Assembly: GCA_023427945.1 (NCBI GenBank)
Contig: JAEYZR010000406.1
Location: 1-19,040 of the forward strand
Direction: 5' to 3'
Source of the DNA: Pseudomonadota bacterium
GTDB taxonomy: Bacteria; Pseudomonadota; Gammaproteobacteria; Burkholderiales; Burkholderiaceae_B
Length of the DNA: 19,040 nt
Each line of letters opens with the position of its first letter. The stretch's first letter is position 1. The translations under genes were made by a program, and so were the position numbers. The notes under the pieces were generated by a model. The model made no database searches and was not told where the DNA came from. It saw only the letters and a program-made list of their open reading frames with translations. Below are positions 6,527-13,668 of the stretch, piece after piece.

Positions 6527-7687
6527 ATGTCCGATACTGAAAACTCATACCAAGACATCCGCGAAGCGGTACGCGATCTGTGTTCGCAATTCTCAAGCGA
6601 ATATTTTCGCAAAATCGACGAAGAACGGGGTTACCCGGAAACATTCGTCGACGCCTTGACCAAAGCCGGATGGCTGGCCGCCCTGATTCCTCAGGAATAC
6701 GGCGGCTCGGGCCTGGGTTTGACCGAAGCATCGGTCATTATGGAGGAAATCAATCGCAGCGGCGGCAATTCCGGCGCATGTCATGGCCAGATGTACAACA
6801 TGGGCACCCTGTTGCGCCATGGGTCGCAGGCACAGAAAGACCTTTATCTGCCCAAGATCGCCGCTGGCGAACTGCGCTTGCAATCGATGGGCGTCACCGA
6901 ACCCACCACGGGCACGGACACCACCAAGATCAAGACCACCGCCGTACGCAAGGGCGACAAATACGTCGTCAATGGCCAGAAGGTATGGATCTCGCGCGTT
7001 CAGCACTCCGATCTGATGATTCTGCTGGCACGCACCACCCCGCTGGACAAGGTCACCAAGAAATCCGAAGGCATGTCGATCTTCATCGTGGATCTGCACG
7101 AAGCGATCAAGAAAGGCATGACGATTCGCCCGATTCCCAATATGGTGAATCACGAAACCAACGAACTGTTTTTCGATAATCTGGAAATTCCGGTCGAAAA
7201 CCTGATCGGCGAAGAAGGCAAAGGCTTCAAGTACATCCTGGACGGCCTGAATGCCGAACGCACACTGATTGCCGCAGAGTGTATCGGCGACGGGTACTGG
7301 TTCGTCGACAAGGTGACGGCCTACGCAAAAGAGCGTGTGGTGTTCGGACGCCCCATCGGCCAGAACCAGGGCGTGCAGTTTCCGATTGCCCGTGCGCACA
7401 TCAACGTCGAGGCCGCCAGCCTGATGCGCTATGAAGCCTGCCGGCGCTTCGACGCCCATCAACCGTGCGGCGCGCAAGCCAACATGGCCAAACTGCTGGC
7501 CGCCGACGCATCCTGGGAAGCCGCCAACGCCTGCCTGCAGTTCCACGGCGGATTCGGCTTTGCCAACGAGTACGACGTCGAGCGCAAGTTCCGCGAGACC
7601 CGTCTCTATCAGGTCGCGCCCATCTCGACCAACCTGATTCTCTCCTATGTTGCCGAGCACATTCTCGGCCTGCCGAGGTCCTTCTGA
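6527..7687 (+). CDS. Acyl-CoA dehydrogenase (helix-G glutamate type)
   Basis: A 386-residue FAD-dependent acyl-CoA dehydrogenase, close to the family's usual 380-390. It shows IPQEYGGSGLG, the middle-domain SMGVTEPTTGTDTTKIKT, NGQKVWIS, VVFGRPIGQNQGVQFPIA, and the C-terminal LQFHGGFGFANEYDVERKF. In MCAD-type enzymes the catalytic Glu lies near the C-terminus in YEGTSQI; here that stretch reads YQVAPISTNLI with no Glu. A Glu does occur in LNAERTLIAAE (Glu244), the helix-G position used by isovaleryl-CoA and long-chain enzymes, so catalysis is likely intact. The start at 6527 (MSDTENSYQDIREAV) is preferred by homology over ATG 6458; neither has a strong Shine-Dalgarno sequence. The MmgE/PrpD gene follows after two bases. 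The acyl-CoA substrate is unknown. Confidence 0.92.
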   Translation: MSDTENSYQDIREAVRDLCSQFSSEYFRKIDEERGYPETFVDALTKAGWLAALIPQEYGGSGLGLTEASVIMEEINRSGGNSGACHGQMYNMGTLLRHGSQAQKDLYLPKIAAGELRLQSMGVTEPTTGTDTTKIKTTAVRKGDKYVVNGQKVWISRVQHSDLMILLARTTPLDKVTKKSEGMSIFIVDLHEAIKKGMTIRPIPNMVNHETNELFFDNLEIPVENLIGEEGKGFKYILDGLNAERTLIAAECIGDGYWFVDKVTAYAKERVVFGRPIGQNQGVQFPIARAHINVEAASLMRYEACRRFDAHQPCGAQANMAKLLAADASWEAANACLQFHGGFGFANEYDVERKFRETRLYQVAPISTNLILSYVAEHILGLPRSF

Positions 7688-7689
7688 TC

Positions 7690-9075
7690 ATGACAGCTCA
7701 ATCCGCTTCGCCCGCGGTCGCTGTGCTGCACCCCAGCGCAGAACTGGCCGCCTTTGCCACCCATCTGACCTATGAGCAGATTCCGCACGATGTCTTGCGC
7801 CGTGCCGAAGATCTGCTCCTGGATACCCTGGGCTCGATTCTCGCGGGCGCCAACGCGCGGGCCGTACAAAGTATCGAGACGTTTGCGCGGGCGATGGGCC
7901 CGAGCGAGGGCGCGGCAGAGGTGTTGATCTCGCGCCGCAAGACTTCGCCGCTTTTTGCGGCCATGGTCAACGCCGCGGCCGCGCACGTGGTCGAACAGGA
8001 CGATGTGCACAACGGCGCGGTGTTCCATCCGGCTGCTGTCGTGTTTCCGCCTGCTCTGGCCGTTGCGCAGATGCTCGGCCGTTCGGGCAAGGATCTGCTG
8101 GTGGCCTCGGTGGTGGGCTATGAGGTCGGCATTCGTATCGGCGAGTTCATGGGCCGCTCCCATTACCGGATCTTCCACACGACGGGCACCGTCGGCACCA
8201 TTGCCGCCGCCGTGACGGTCGGACGCCTGCTGAACCTGAATCAGGAACAGATGCTGCATGCCGTCGGCTCGGCAGGTACCCAGGCCGCGGGCCTGTGGGA
8301 ATTCCTGCGCGATGCAGCCGATTCCAAACAGCTTCATACCGCCAAGGCGGCAGCGGATGGTTTGACCGCAGCCTTCCTGGCCAAGGACGGGTTCACCGGG
8401 GCGCGCCGCATTCTGGAAGGCGCGCAAGGTATGGCTGCCGGCATGTCTACCGACGCCGATCCGGCAAAACTCACCGACCGCCTGGGCCAGCGCTGGGCGC
8501 TGGCAGAGACCTCGTTCAAGTTCCACGCATCCTGCCGCCATACCCATCCTGCAGCCGATGCACTGCTGAAGGTGGTGATCGACCACGGCCTGAAAATCGA
8601 GGATATCGAGCGTGTGGTGGCACACGTGCACCAGGGCGCCATCGATGTGCTGGGTCCGGTGGTCAATCCGGTCACTGTGCACCAGTCGAAGTTTTCAATG
8701 GGCACTGTGCTGGGCCTGATCGCACGCAATCAGCGTGCGGGTCTGGCCGAATTCGATGCTGCGCTGGGCGACCAGAACGTGGCGGAATTCCGAGGCCGGG
8801 TGGAGATGGAGCTGGACGAAGAGGTGGACACCGCCTATCCGCAGCGCTGGATCGGCAAGGTGACGGTTTACTCGCGCGACGGTCGGGTGCTGGCGGGCCG
8901 GGTGGATGAGCCCAAAGGCGACCCGGGCAATACCTTGTCGCGCAAGGAGATCGAGGCCAAGGCCTTGCAGCTGGGTGTGTATGCCAAAGCGGCCACCCAG
9001 GCGGAAGTTCAGGCACTGATTGAAAAGATCTGGGGCCTGGCCAACGTTGAAAAAGTGGGCACGCTTCTGCCCTGA
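7690..9075 (+). CDS. MmgE/PrpD family protein
   Basis: A 461-residue member of the MmgE/PrpD family, near the usual 450-490. This family includes 2-methylcitrate dehydratase, cis-aconitate decarboxylase and many uncharacterised catabolic proteins. Visible marks are LLDTLGSILAGA, AAAAHVVEQDDVHNGAVFHPAAVVFPPALA, GYEVGIRIG, FHTTGTVGTIAAA, FKFHASCRHTHPAADA and VHQSKFSMGTVLGL. The rest of a methylcitrate cycle (prpB, prpC, acnD) is not in the window, so I do not call it PrpD. Its ATG lies in TGATCATG, two bases after the dehydrogenase stop, so the two are surely one transcription unit. Together they suggest breakdown of a branched or hydroxylated acid as its CoA ester (inference). The frame is open upstream to 7465, but that part overlaps the dehydrogenase and is not family-like. 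Confidence 0.92.
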   Translation: MTAQSASPAVAVLHPSAELAAFATHLTYEQIPHDVLRRAEDLLLDTLGSILAGANARAVQSIETFARAMGPSEGAAEVLISRRKTSPLFAAMVNAAAAHVVEQDDVHNGAVFHPAAVVFPPALAVAQMLGRSGKDLLVASVVGYEVGIRIGEFMGRSHYRIFHTTGTVGTIAAAVTVGRLLNLNQEQMLHAVGSAGTQAAGLWEFLRDAADSKQLHTAKAAADGLTAAFLAKDGFTGARRILEGAQGMAAGMSTDADPAKLTDRLGQRWALAETSFKFHASCRHTHPAADALLKVVIDHGLKIEDIERVVAHVHQGAIDVLGPVVNPVTVHQSKFSMGTVLGLIARNQRAGLAEFDAALGDQNVAEFRGRVEMELDEEVDTAYPQRWIGKVTVYSRDGRVLAGRVDEPKGDPGNTLSRKEIEAKALQLGVYAKAATQAEVQALIEKIWGLANVEKVGTLLP

Positions 9076-9087
9076 ATCTGCCACAGT

Positions 9088-9113
9088 GCGGCTTGCCGAT
9101 GGCGGCAAGCCGC
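9088..9113. terminator. Perfect GC-rich hairpin between convergent genes
   Basis: GCGGCTTGCC (9088-9097) pairs perfectly with GGCAAGCCGC (9104-9113) around a 6-base loop. It sits between the 3' end of the MmgE/PrpD gene (9075) and that of rph (9149), which converge. There is no T-run on either side, so it may slow polymerase or protect 3' ends rather than act as a textbook intrinsic terminator. Its placement in a 73-base convergent gap supports a 3'-end role for both genes. Confidence 0.6.
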
Positions 9114-9148
9114 GCTGGATGACCGTAAATAACGGCCTGCATCGCCCC

Positions 9149-9889
9149 TTACTCGCTGGCCAGCGCCTCGCGCTGCAGGCGCACGAGACTGGCGATCCCG
9201 CCCTGTGCGGTATCCAGCAATGCATCGAGTTCCGCACGGGAGAAGCTCACCCCTTCGGCCGTACCCTGCACTTCCACGAACTGACCGGCGCCCGTCATCA
9301 CCACGTTGACGTCGGCATCGCAGCCTGAATCTTCGACGTAATCCAGGTCCAGCAAGACCCGGCCTTCGACCATGCCGACCGAAACGGCGGCCACGTGGTC
9401 GCGAATAGGATTGGTGGTGAGGTCACCGCGTTCCATCAGCACGCGTATGGCATCGCTTGCGGCAATCCAGGCCCCGGTGATGCTTGCGCAACGCGTGCCG
9501 CCATCGGCCTGCAACACGTCGCAGTCCAGGTGCAGCGTGCGCTCGCCCAGCGCTTGCATGTCGACCACGGCCCGAAGGCTGCGACCGATCAACCGCTGGA
9601 TCTCCTGCGTTCGGCCACTTTGCTTGCCGCGTGCCGCTTCGCGATCACCCCGGGTGTGCGTGGCGCGGGGAAGCATGCCATATTCGGCAGTGACCCAGCC
9701 CTGCCCCTTGCCGCGCAGAAACGGCGGGACCTTGTCCAGCACACTGGCCGTGCACAGGACGTGCGTCTGGCCTGCCTTCACGAGTACCGAACCTTCGGCA
9801 TAACGGGTGAATCCGCGTACCGCACTGAACGGGCGCAGGGCATCGACGGCGCGACCTTCGGCTCGTTGACTGGAGGAAAGGGTGACCAT
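9149..9889 (-). CDS. rph: Ribonuclease PH
   Basis: A 246-residue phosphate-dependent 3'-to-5' exoribonuclease that trims tRNA 3' ends; E. coli RNase PH has 238 residues. The sequence carries DALRPFSAVRGFTRYAEGSVLVKAG, LPRATHTRGDREAARGKQSGRTQEIQRLIGRSLRAVVD, LDCDVLQADGGTRCASITGA and DLDYVEDSGCDADVNVV. These are the conserved blocks of the family, including the phosphate-binding GGTR region and the acidic metal-site residues. The start at 9889 (MVTLSSSQ) has GGAG at the right distance, although that GGAG overlaps a second ATG four codons upstream. The frame continues far upstream without a stop, but that part is antisense to ggt and has no family character. It diverges from ggt across 84 bases. 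Confidence 0.95.
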   Translation of the reverse strand: MVTLSSSQRAEGRAVDALRPFSAVRGFTRYAEGSVLVKAGQTHVLCTASVLDKVPPFLRGKGQGWVTAEYGMLPRATHTRGDREAARGKQSGRTQEIQRLIGRSLRAVVDMQALGERTLHLDCDVLQADGGTRCASITGAWIAASDAIRVLMERGDLTTNPIRDHVAAVSVGMVEGRVLLDLDYVEDSGCDADVNVVMTGAGQFVEVQGTAEGVSFSRAELDALLDTAQGGIASLVRLQREALASE

Positions 9890-9973
9890 GGCGAACTCCA
9901 TCTGAAAACCATCGTTGGGCGCACATTGTACGGGGCATGGGCACGCGCCAAACACATCGTATATGCTGGCTGC
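9890..9973. promoter_or_regulatory. Divergent rph/ggt intergenic region
   Basis: This 84-base gap must hold the promoters of both divergent genes. TTGTAC (9926-9931) and TATATG (9960-9965) are promoter-like on the plus strand, but their spacing is too long for one sigma-70 promoter. ggt has no clear Shine-Dalgarno sequence. I see no convincing operator. Confidence 0.35.
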
Positions 9974-11815
9974 ATGACTATACCTACGACACCCCGAACC
10001 CTGCGCGTCGCCCTGGCGCTCTGCGCTCTGGCGCTGCCCGCAGCCATGCGTGCTGCCCCCATCGATCCGCCCTCTTCCGCGCCCGCTGCGCCCGAGGGCC
10101 AGGCCACTTCTGTGCGATCCCCCATGTCCAGCTATGACAGGGGCAACCAGATTTTCACGCCAGTGCAGGCCGCTCGCGGCATGGCATCCAGTGAAAGTGC
10201 GTGGGCCACGCGTGTCGGCGTTGAAATAATGCAGCAAGGTGGCAATGCAGTCGACGCGGCCGTTGCAATTGGGTTTGTCATGGCGGTGACATTGCCCAAC
10301 GCCGGCAACATCGGCGGCGGTGGATTCATGCTGATCCATCACGCCAAGACCGGCGCCGACATCGCACTGGATTTTCGCGAAACGGCGCCGGCAGGCGCCC
10401 ATCGCGACATGTACCTGGATCCCCAAGGCGAAGTCATTCCGGGCGCATCGCTCTATACCCACATGGCGGTAGGTGTTCCCGGCACGGTTGCGGGGCTGCT
10501 CAAGGCGCTTGAAAAATACGGCACATTGCCCCGTGCCACGGTCATGGCGCCGGCCATCGAGCTGGCGCGCGATGGCTTCCCCATTCCCGCAAGTCTGGCC
10601 GCCACCCTGGACGCCGAAAAAGACAACCTGGCGCGCTGGCCCGCCACCACCCGCATATTCTTCACGCAGGAGGCACCCGCCACATGCGCGCAGGCGCCCT
10701 GCGAGCCGTTGCAACGCCCCTTGCAGGCAGGCGAAATCCTGCGCCAGCACGATCTGGCGAACACACTCATGCGAATCTCCGAACAAGGGGCTCGCGGCTT
10801 CTATGAGGGCGAAACGGCCGAGAAAATCGCAGCCGATATTCAACGCCACGGCGGCATCATGACGGTGGCAGACCTGAATCGTTACCAGGCCATCGAGCGC
10901 AAACCCATTTCGGGCACCTATCGCGGCAACAGGATAGTCTCCATGCCGCCGCCCAGTTCCGGCGGTGTGCATCTGATCCAGATGCTGAATATGCTGGAGC
11001 GCTACCCCCTGGGCGATTTCGGTGCGGGCAGCGCGCAGGCGATGCACATCATGGCCGAAACCATGAAGCTTGCTTATGCCGATCGCGCCAAATACATGGG
11101 CGACCCTGACTTCGTTCGAGTGCCCACTGCCGGCCTGCTCTCACGCAAATACGCCGAACGTCGCGCCACCAAGATCGACACGCGCCGTGCGACGCCCAGC
11201 GAAATCGTTCGCGAAGGCAATCCCATGCCCTACGAAAGTGATCAGACGACCCACTATTCGGTCGCCGACCACCAGGGTAACGTCGTGAGCACGACCTACA
11301 CCTTGAATCTGAACTTCGGTACGGGCGTCGTGGCAGAAGGCACCGGCGTGCTGCTGAACAACGAAATGGATGATTTCGCGGCCAAGCCTGGCGTGGCCAA
11401 CGCCTTCGGTCTGACTGGCGGCGAAGCCAATGCCATTGCGCCGGCCAAGCGGCCCTTGAGCTCGATGACACCTGTGATCGTATTCCGGGCCGGCAAGCCC
11501 TGGCTGGTCACCGGCTCTCCAGGTGGGTCGCGTATCATCACCACTGTGTTGCAAACCATCGTCAATGCCATCGATTTCGGCATGAATCCGGCCGAGTCCG
11601 CTGCGCAGCCCCGGTTCCATCACCAGTGGCAACCCGATGAGCTGCGCGTGGAACCCGGATTCAGCCCCGATACCCTGCGGCTATTGCGCAGCATGGGTCA
11701 TGCGCCGGAAATCAAGCCTGTCATGGGACGCACACAGACCATCGAACGGCGCGACGGGAAATTCTACGGCGCATCCGACCCCCGAAACCCCGACGGCCTA
11801 GCGGCAGGATTCTAA
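9974..11815 (+). CDS. ggt: Gamma-glutamyltransferase precursor
   Basis: A 613-residue periplasmic gamma-glutamyltranspeptidase that hydrolyses or transfers the gamma-glutamyl group of glutathione and related peptides. The N-terminus looks like a secretion signal (TPRTLRVALALCALALPAA, cleavage near AMRA at 27). The protein is made as one chain that cuts itself into large and small subunits. The small subunit should begin at Thr425 in TTHYSVADHQGN, the catalytic nucleophile. Further marks are GGNAVDAAVAIGF, GNIGGGGFM, the LNNEMDDFAAKPG lid and binding region, RPLSSMTPVIVF and GSPGGSRI. These match E. coli Ggt block by block. The start at 9974 is set by the signal peptide; the longer frame upstream is antisense to rph. 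yicC follows after three bases. Confidence 0.95.
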   Translation: MTIPTTPRTLRVALALCALALPAAMRAAPIDPPSSAPAAPEGQATSVRSPMSSYDRGNQIFTPVQAARGMASSESAWATRVGVEIMQQGGNAVDAAVAIGFVMAVTLPNAGNIGGGGFMLIHHAKTGADIALDFRETAPAGAHRDMYLDPQGEVIPGASLYTHMAVGVPGTVAGLLKALEKYGTLPRATVMAPAIELARDGFPIPASLAATLDAEKDNLARWPATTRIFFTQEAPATCAQAPCEPLQRPLQAGEILRQHDLANTLMRISEQGARGFYEGETAEKIAADIQRHGGIMTVADLNRYQAIERKPISGTYRGNRIVSMPPPSSGGVHLIQMLNMLERYPLGDFGAGSAQAMHIMAETMKLAYADRAKYMGDPDFVRVPTAGLLSRKYAERRATKIDTRRATPSEIVREGNPMPYESDQTTHYSVADHQGNVVSTTYTLNLNFGTGVVAEGTGVLLNNEMDDFAAKPGVANAFGLTGGEANAIAPAKRPLSSMTPVIVFRAGKPWLVTGSPGGSRIITTVLQTIVNAIDFGMNPAESAAQPRFHHQWQPDELRVEPGFSPDTLRLLRSMGHAPEIKPVMGRTQTIERRDGKFYGASDPRNPDGLAAGF

Positions 11816-11818
11816 ACA

Positions 11819-12817
11819 ATGATTCACAGCATGACGGCATTTGGAAGCGCTCGCGCCGACGTTGCGCAAGGCACACTGGCGCTGGAAATCCGTAGCGTCA
11901 ACAGTCGCTTTCTCGATCTTTACTTCAAATTGCCCGAAGAATTGCGGCATGTCGAGTCGGCCCTGCGGGAGATGCTGAGCGCTGAGCTGGCTCGCGGAAA
12001 GATAGAAGTCCGCGCCAGCTTCGTGCGCCAGGATCGCAACGATGCGGTACAGCTCGATCCGCAATGGCTGGCTGATCTGGCCAAGAACTACGCCGCTGCT
12101 CGCGAAGTGTTGCCCGATCTTGCTCCGCCGCGAATGGTCGAATTGATGAACTGGCCCGGCCAGCGCAATGTCGAAGCCTTCGAAAGCGAAGCCTGGGGGC
12201 TGGCATGCCTGAACGCCGCCCGCCAGGCGCTGGGCGAGTTGCAGGCCGCACGGGCGCGGGAAGGCGCACGACTGGCGCAAGTCATGCTGGACTGCGCGGC
12301 GCAGGCCAGTGGAATCGTGGCCGAAGTCGAGCAGCATCTGCCCGTCATGCTGGCCGAGCACCGCGCCAAACTGGCCAGCAAGCTGCACGACACGGTTTGC
12401 GCCGCCTTCCCTTCAGGGTTCACGCATATCTCCGGCGCCGAGCTGTCAGAGCGGATCGCGCAGGAAGCCACTCTTTTTGCGCTGCGTATCGATGTGGCCG
12501 AAGAGCTGGCGCGACTGCGCTCGCACTTCCAGGAACTGAAACTGATCCTGGGCAAGCCGCCAGCATCCGATGCGGCTGACATGGCAATCCCGGGCGCCGA
12601 GGGTGCACCGGCCAGCGGCACCAAACGTACCCCGGCCAAGCGCAAGACGGGCACCGCGGGCAGCGCGGGCAAACGCCTGGACTTCCTGTTGCAGGAGATG
12701 AATCGGGAAGCCAATACACTAGGCTCCAAAGCCGGCAGCCTGAGTATGACCACGGGTGCAATCGATTTAAAGTTGTTGGTGGAACAAATGCGTGAACAGG
12801 CGCAAAACCTCGAATGA
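11819..12817 (+). CDS. yicC: YicC family endoribonuclease-like protein with a basic insert
   Basis: A 332-residue YicC-family protein. It has the hallmark N-terminus MIHSMTAFGSAR, then LEIRSVNSRFLDLYFKLPEELR, the central REGARLAQVM, and the C-terminal KRLDFLLQEMNREANTLGSKAG with LKLLVEQMREQAQNLE. E. coli YicC has 287 residues and is an endoribonuclease implicated in small-RNA turnover. The extra length here is largely one stretch of about 40 residues (about 245-283) between the HFQELKLIL helix and KRLDFL. It is rich in Pro, Ala, Gly and Ser and contains KRTPAKRKTG, a basic cluster. The gene starts three bases after ggt, although the two have no obvious functional link. In many proteobacteria gmk follows yicC, but here the cellulose operon does. 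Confidence 0.93.
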   Translation: MIHSMTAFGSARADVAQGTLALEIRSVNSRFLDLYFKLPEELRHVESALREMLSAELARGKIEVRASFVRQDRNDAVQLDPQWLADLAKNYAAAREVLPDLAPPRMVELMNWPGQRNVEAFESEAWGLACLNAARQALGELQAARAREGARLAQVMLDCAAQASGIVAEVEQHLPVMLAEHRAKLASKLHDTVCAAFPSGFTHISGAELSERIAQEATLFALRIDVAEELARLRSHFQELKLILGKPPASDAADMAIPGAEGAPASGTKRTPAKRKTGTAGSAGKRLDFLLQEMNREANTLGSKAGSLSMTTGAIDLKLLVEQMREQAQNLE

Positions 12818-12833
12818 CGCGCTAATCGATCGT

Positions 12834-12871
12834 GGCCGGGAATTACTGAATTTATTCAGGACTTTCCGGCC
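12834..12871 (+). terminator. Extended stem-loop after yicC, probable terminator
   Basis: GGCCGGGAA (12834-12842) pairs with TTTCCGGCC (12863-12871), nine pairs with one G-U. After a symmetric 3-by-3 internal loop, CTGAA (12846-12850) pairs with TTCAG (12855-12859) around TTTA. It starts 17 bases after the yicC stop. The tract that follows (CTTTCCTG) is not a proper T-run, so termination may be partial or factor-assisted. Confidence 0.6.
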
Positions 12872-13152
12872 CTTTCCTGCTGTATCGCTGCGTTAAATTC
12901 CACAAGCAAAATGCGGCGTAAGTCTTTGAAATTATTTCCCATGATTTCTCTTGCGTGCCTAAACTCACGCCGTCTATCCTGTCAGTAACAATATTTGTTG
13001 TGTAAGCCCCGCATCCGCTAAAACAATAAGAAAGCGGGAGGTTCTGCTGTGATACCTTTAGGACACCTTACGCTTTGCAACGTCTTGCGGCATTGCCAGA
13101 CGATTCCTGGCGCATGTCATCGCACCTATCGTGTTCACAGAGGGCAGGGATC
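12872..13152 (+). promoter_or_regulatory. Upstream and leader region of the bcs operon
   Basis: Together with the stem-loop before it, this is the only stretch over 300 bases without an established gene. It should contain the bcs promoter. Visible elements are a perfect AACAA/TTGTT dyad with a 3-base centre (12987-12999); a GCGGG segment (13034-13038) that can pair either with CCCGC (13008-13012) or, through AGCGG, with CCGCT (13015-13019); and a strong ribosome binding site, GGGAGG (13036-13041), in front of a short upstream frame. TTGCGT (12952-12957) and TATCCT (12974-12979) are promoter-like but poor. I see no match to the known c-di-GMP riboswitch consensus. Confidence 0.5.
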
Positions 13153-13180
13153 ATGGATCGCAGTACCGCAGACTATTTGA
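13049..13180 (+). CDS. Possible 43-codon leader frame upstream of bcsD
   Basis: A GTG at 13049 lies seven bases after GGGAGG (13036-13041), the best ribosome binding site in the region, and opens 43 codons that end at TGA 13178-13180. This overlaps the first 28 bases of bcsD in a different frame. The peptide begins MIPLGHLTLCNVLRHC, is basic and Cys/His-containing, and matches no family I know. Chance is possible at this length. The argument for translation is the ribosome binding site and the overlap, which would let ribosomes on the leader affect bcsD initiation. It could instead be a remnant, or the ribosome binding site could be coincidental. Confidence 0.35.
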   Translation: MIPLGHLTLCNVLRHCQTIPGACHRTYRVHRGQGSWIAVPQTI

Positions 13181-13611
13181 CACAGCATCAATGCGCGCGC
13201 CAGTGGAAAGGTTTTTTGAATGTTCTAGGCGCCGAGATCTCGGAACAGCTCCCTCAGGATGCTCTGCGACTCCTCTTCTATCGAATGGGCACTCGCTACG
13301 CCAGTCAACACCCACTCACCCCGACCGACTCCGTCGTTCAAATGCAAGCCGACATGGCTGCCATCTGGGACGCAGCAGACTGGGGTACCGTCACCCTGGT
13401 GGAAGTGGACGCGGCACTCGTGATCACCCACTACTGCTCCCCCCTGATTGCCGCTTTCGGTCCAGCCATGCAAACCAGCGCACCGGCATTTCTGGAAGGG
13501 GTCTACCAGCAGTGGTTCACCCAATTAGGGTCCAGCGAAATCCTTCGCGTCAAGCAGGTTTCCGACGCGGACGAGTTCGGAAGCATCGAATATCGACTCG
13601 CCAGACATTGA
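13153..13611 (+). CDS. bcsD: Cellulose synthase subunit BcsD
   Basis: A 152-residue protein matching BcsD/AxcesD of cellulose-producing bacteria, which is usually about 150-160 residues. The family pattern is clear in WKGFLNVLGAEI near the N-terminus, the central MQADMAAIWDAADWGTVTLVEVDAALVITHY, and PAFLEGVYQQWFTQLGSSEILRVKQV. BcsD of Komagataeibacter forms a ring-shaped octamer in the cell that organises export terminals into rows so that the chains crystallise; that role is family knowledge, not seen here. The start at 13153 follows AGGGCAGGG, a fair ribosome binding site; longer starts in the same frame give residues unlike the family. It is the first gene of the bcs cluster, 57 bases before the BcsR/BcsP-like gene. 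Confidence 0.9.
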   Translation: MDRSTADYLTQHQCARQWKGFLNVLGAEISEQLPQDALRLLFYRMGTRYASQHPLTPTDSVVQMQADMAAIWDAADWGTVTLVEVDAALVITHYCSPLIAAFGPAMQTSAPAFLEGVYQQWFTQLGSSEILRVKQVSDADEFGSIEYRLARH

Positions 13612-13668
13612 TCGTCGAGTGAGAAGTGATTGCGCATCCAAGACATGCGCTGCGGTTCGGAGACAGCT

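Noticed and set aside
7465..7689. The upstream extension of the MmgE/PrpD frame
   Set aside because: It overlaps the dehydrogenase gene out of frame and is Arg-rich and unlike the family. The ATG at 7690 fits homology and spacing.
7690..9075. Calling this gene prpD (methylcitrate cycle)
   Set aside because: No prpB, prpC or acnD lies nearby, and the partner is an acyl-CoA dehydrogenase, so the specific name is not supported.
9890..11047. The long upstream extension of rph (632 codons in total)
   Set aside because: It is antisense to ggt. RNase PH family homology starts at 9889, with a ribosome binding site there.
12872..13152. A c-di-GMP (GEMM) riboswitch ahead of the cellulose operon
   Set aside because: I looked because the operon is c-di-GMP linked, but the conserved GGCAAACC-type core is absent. 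A covariance-model search would settle this.
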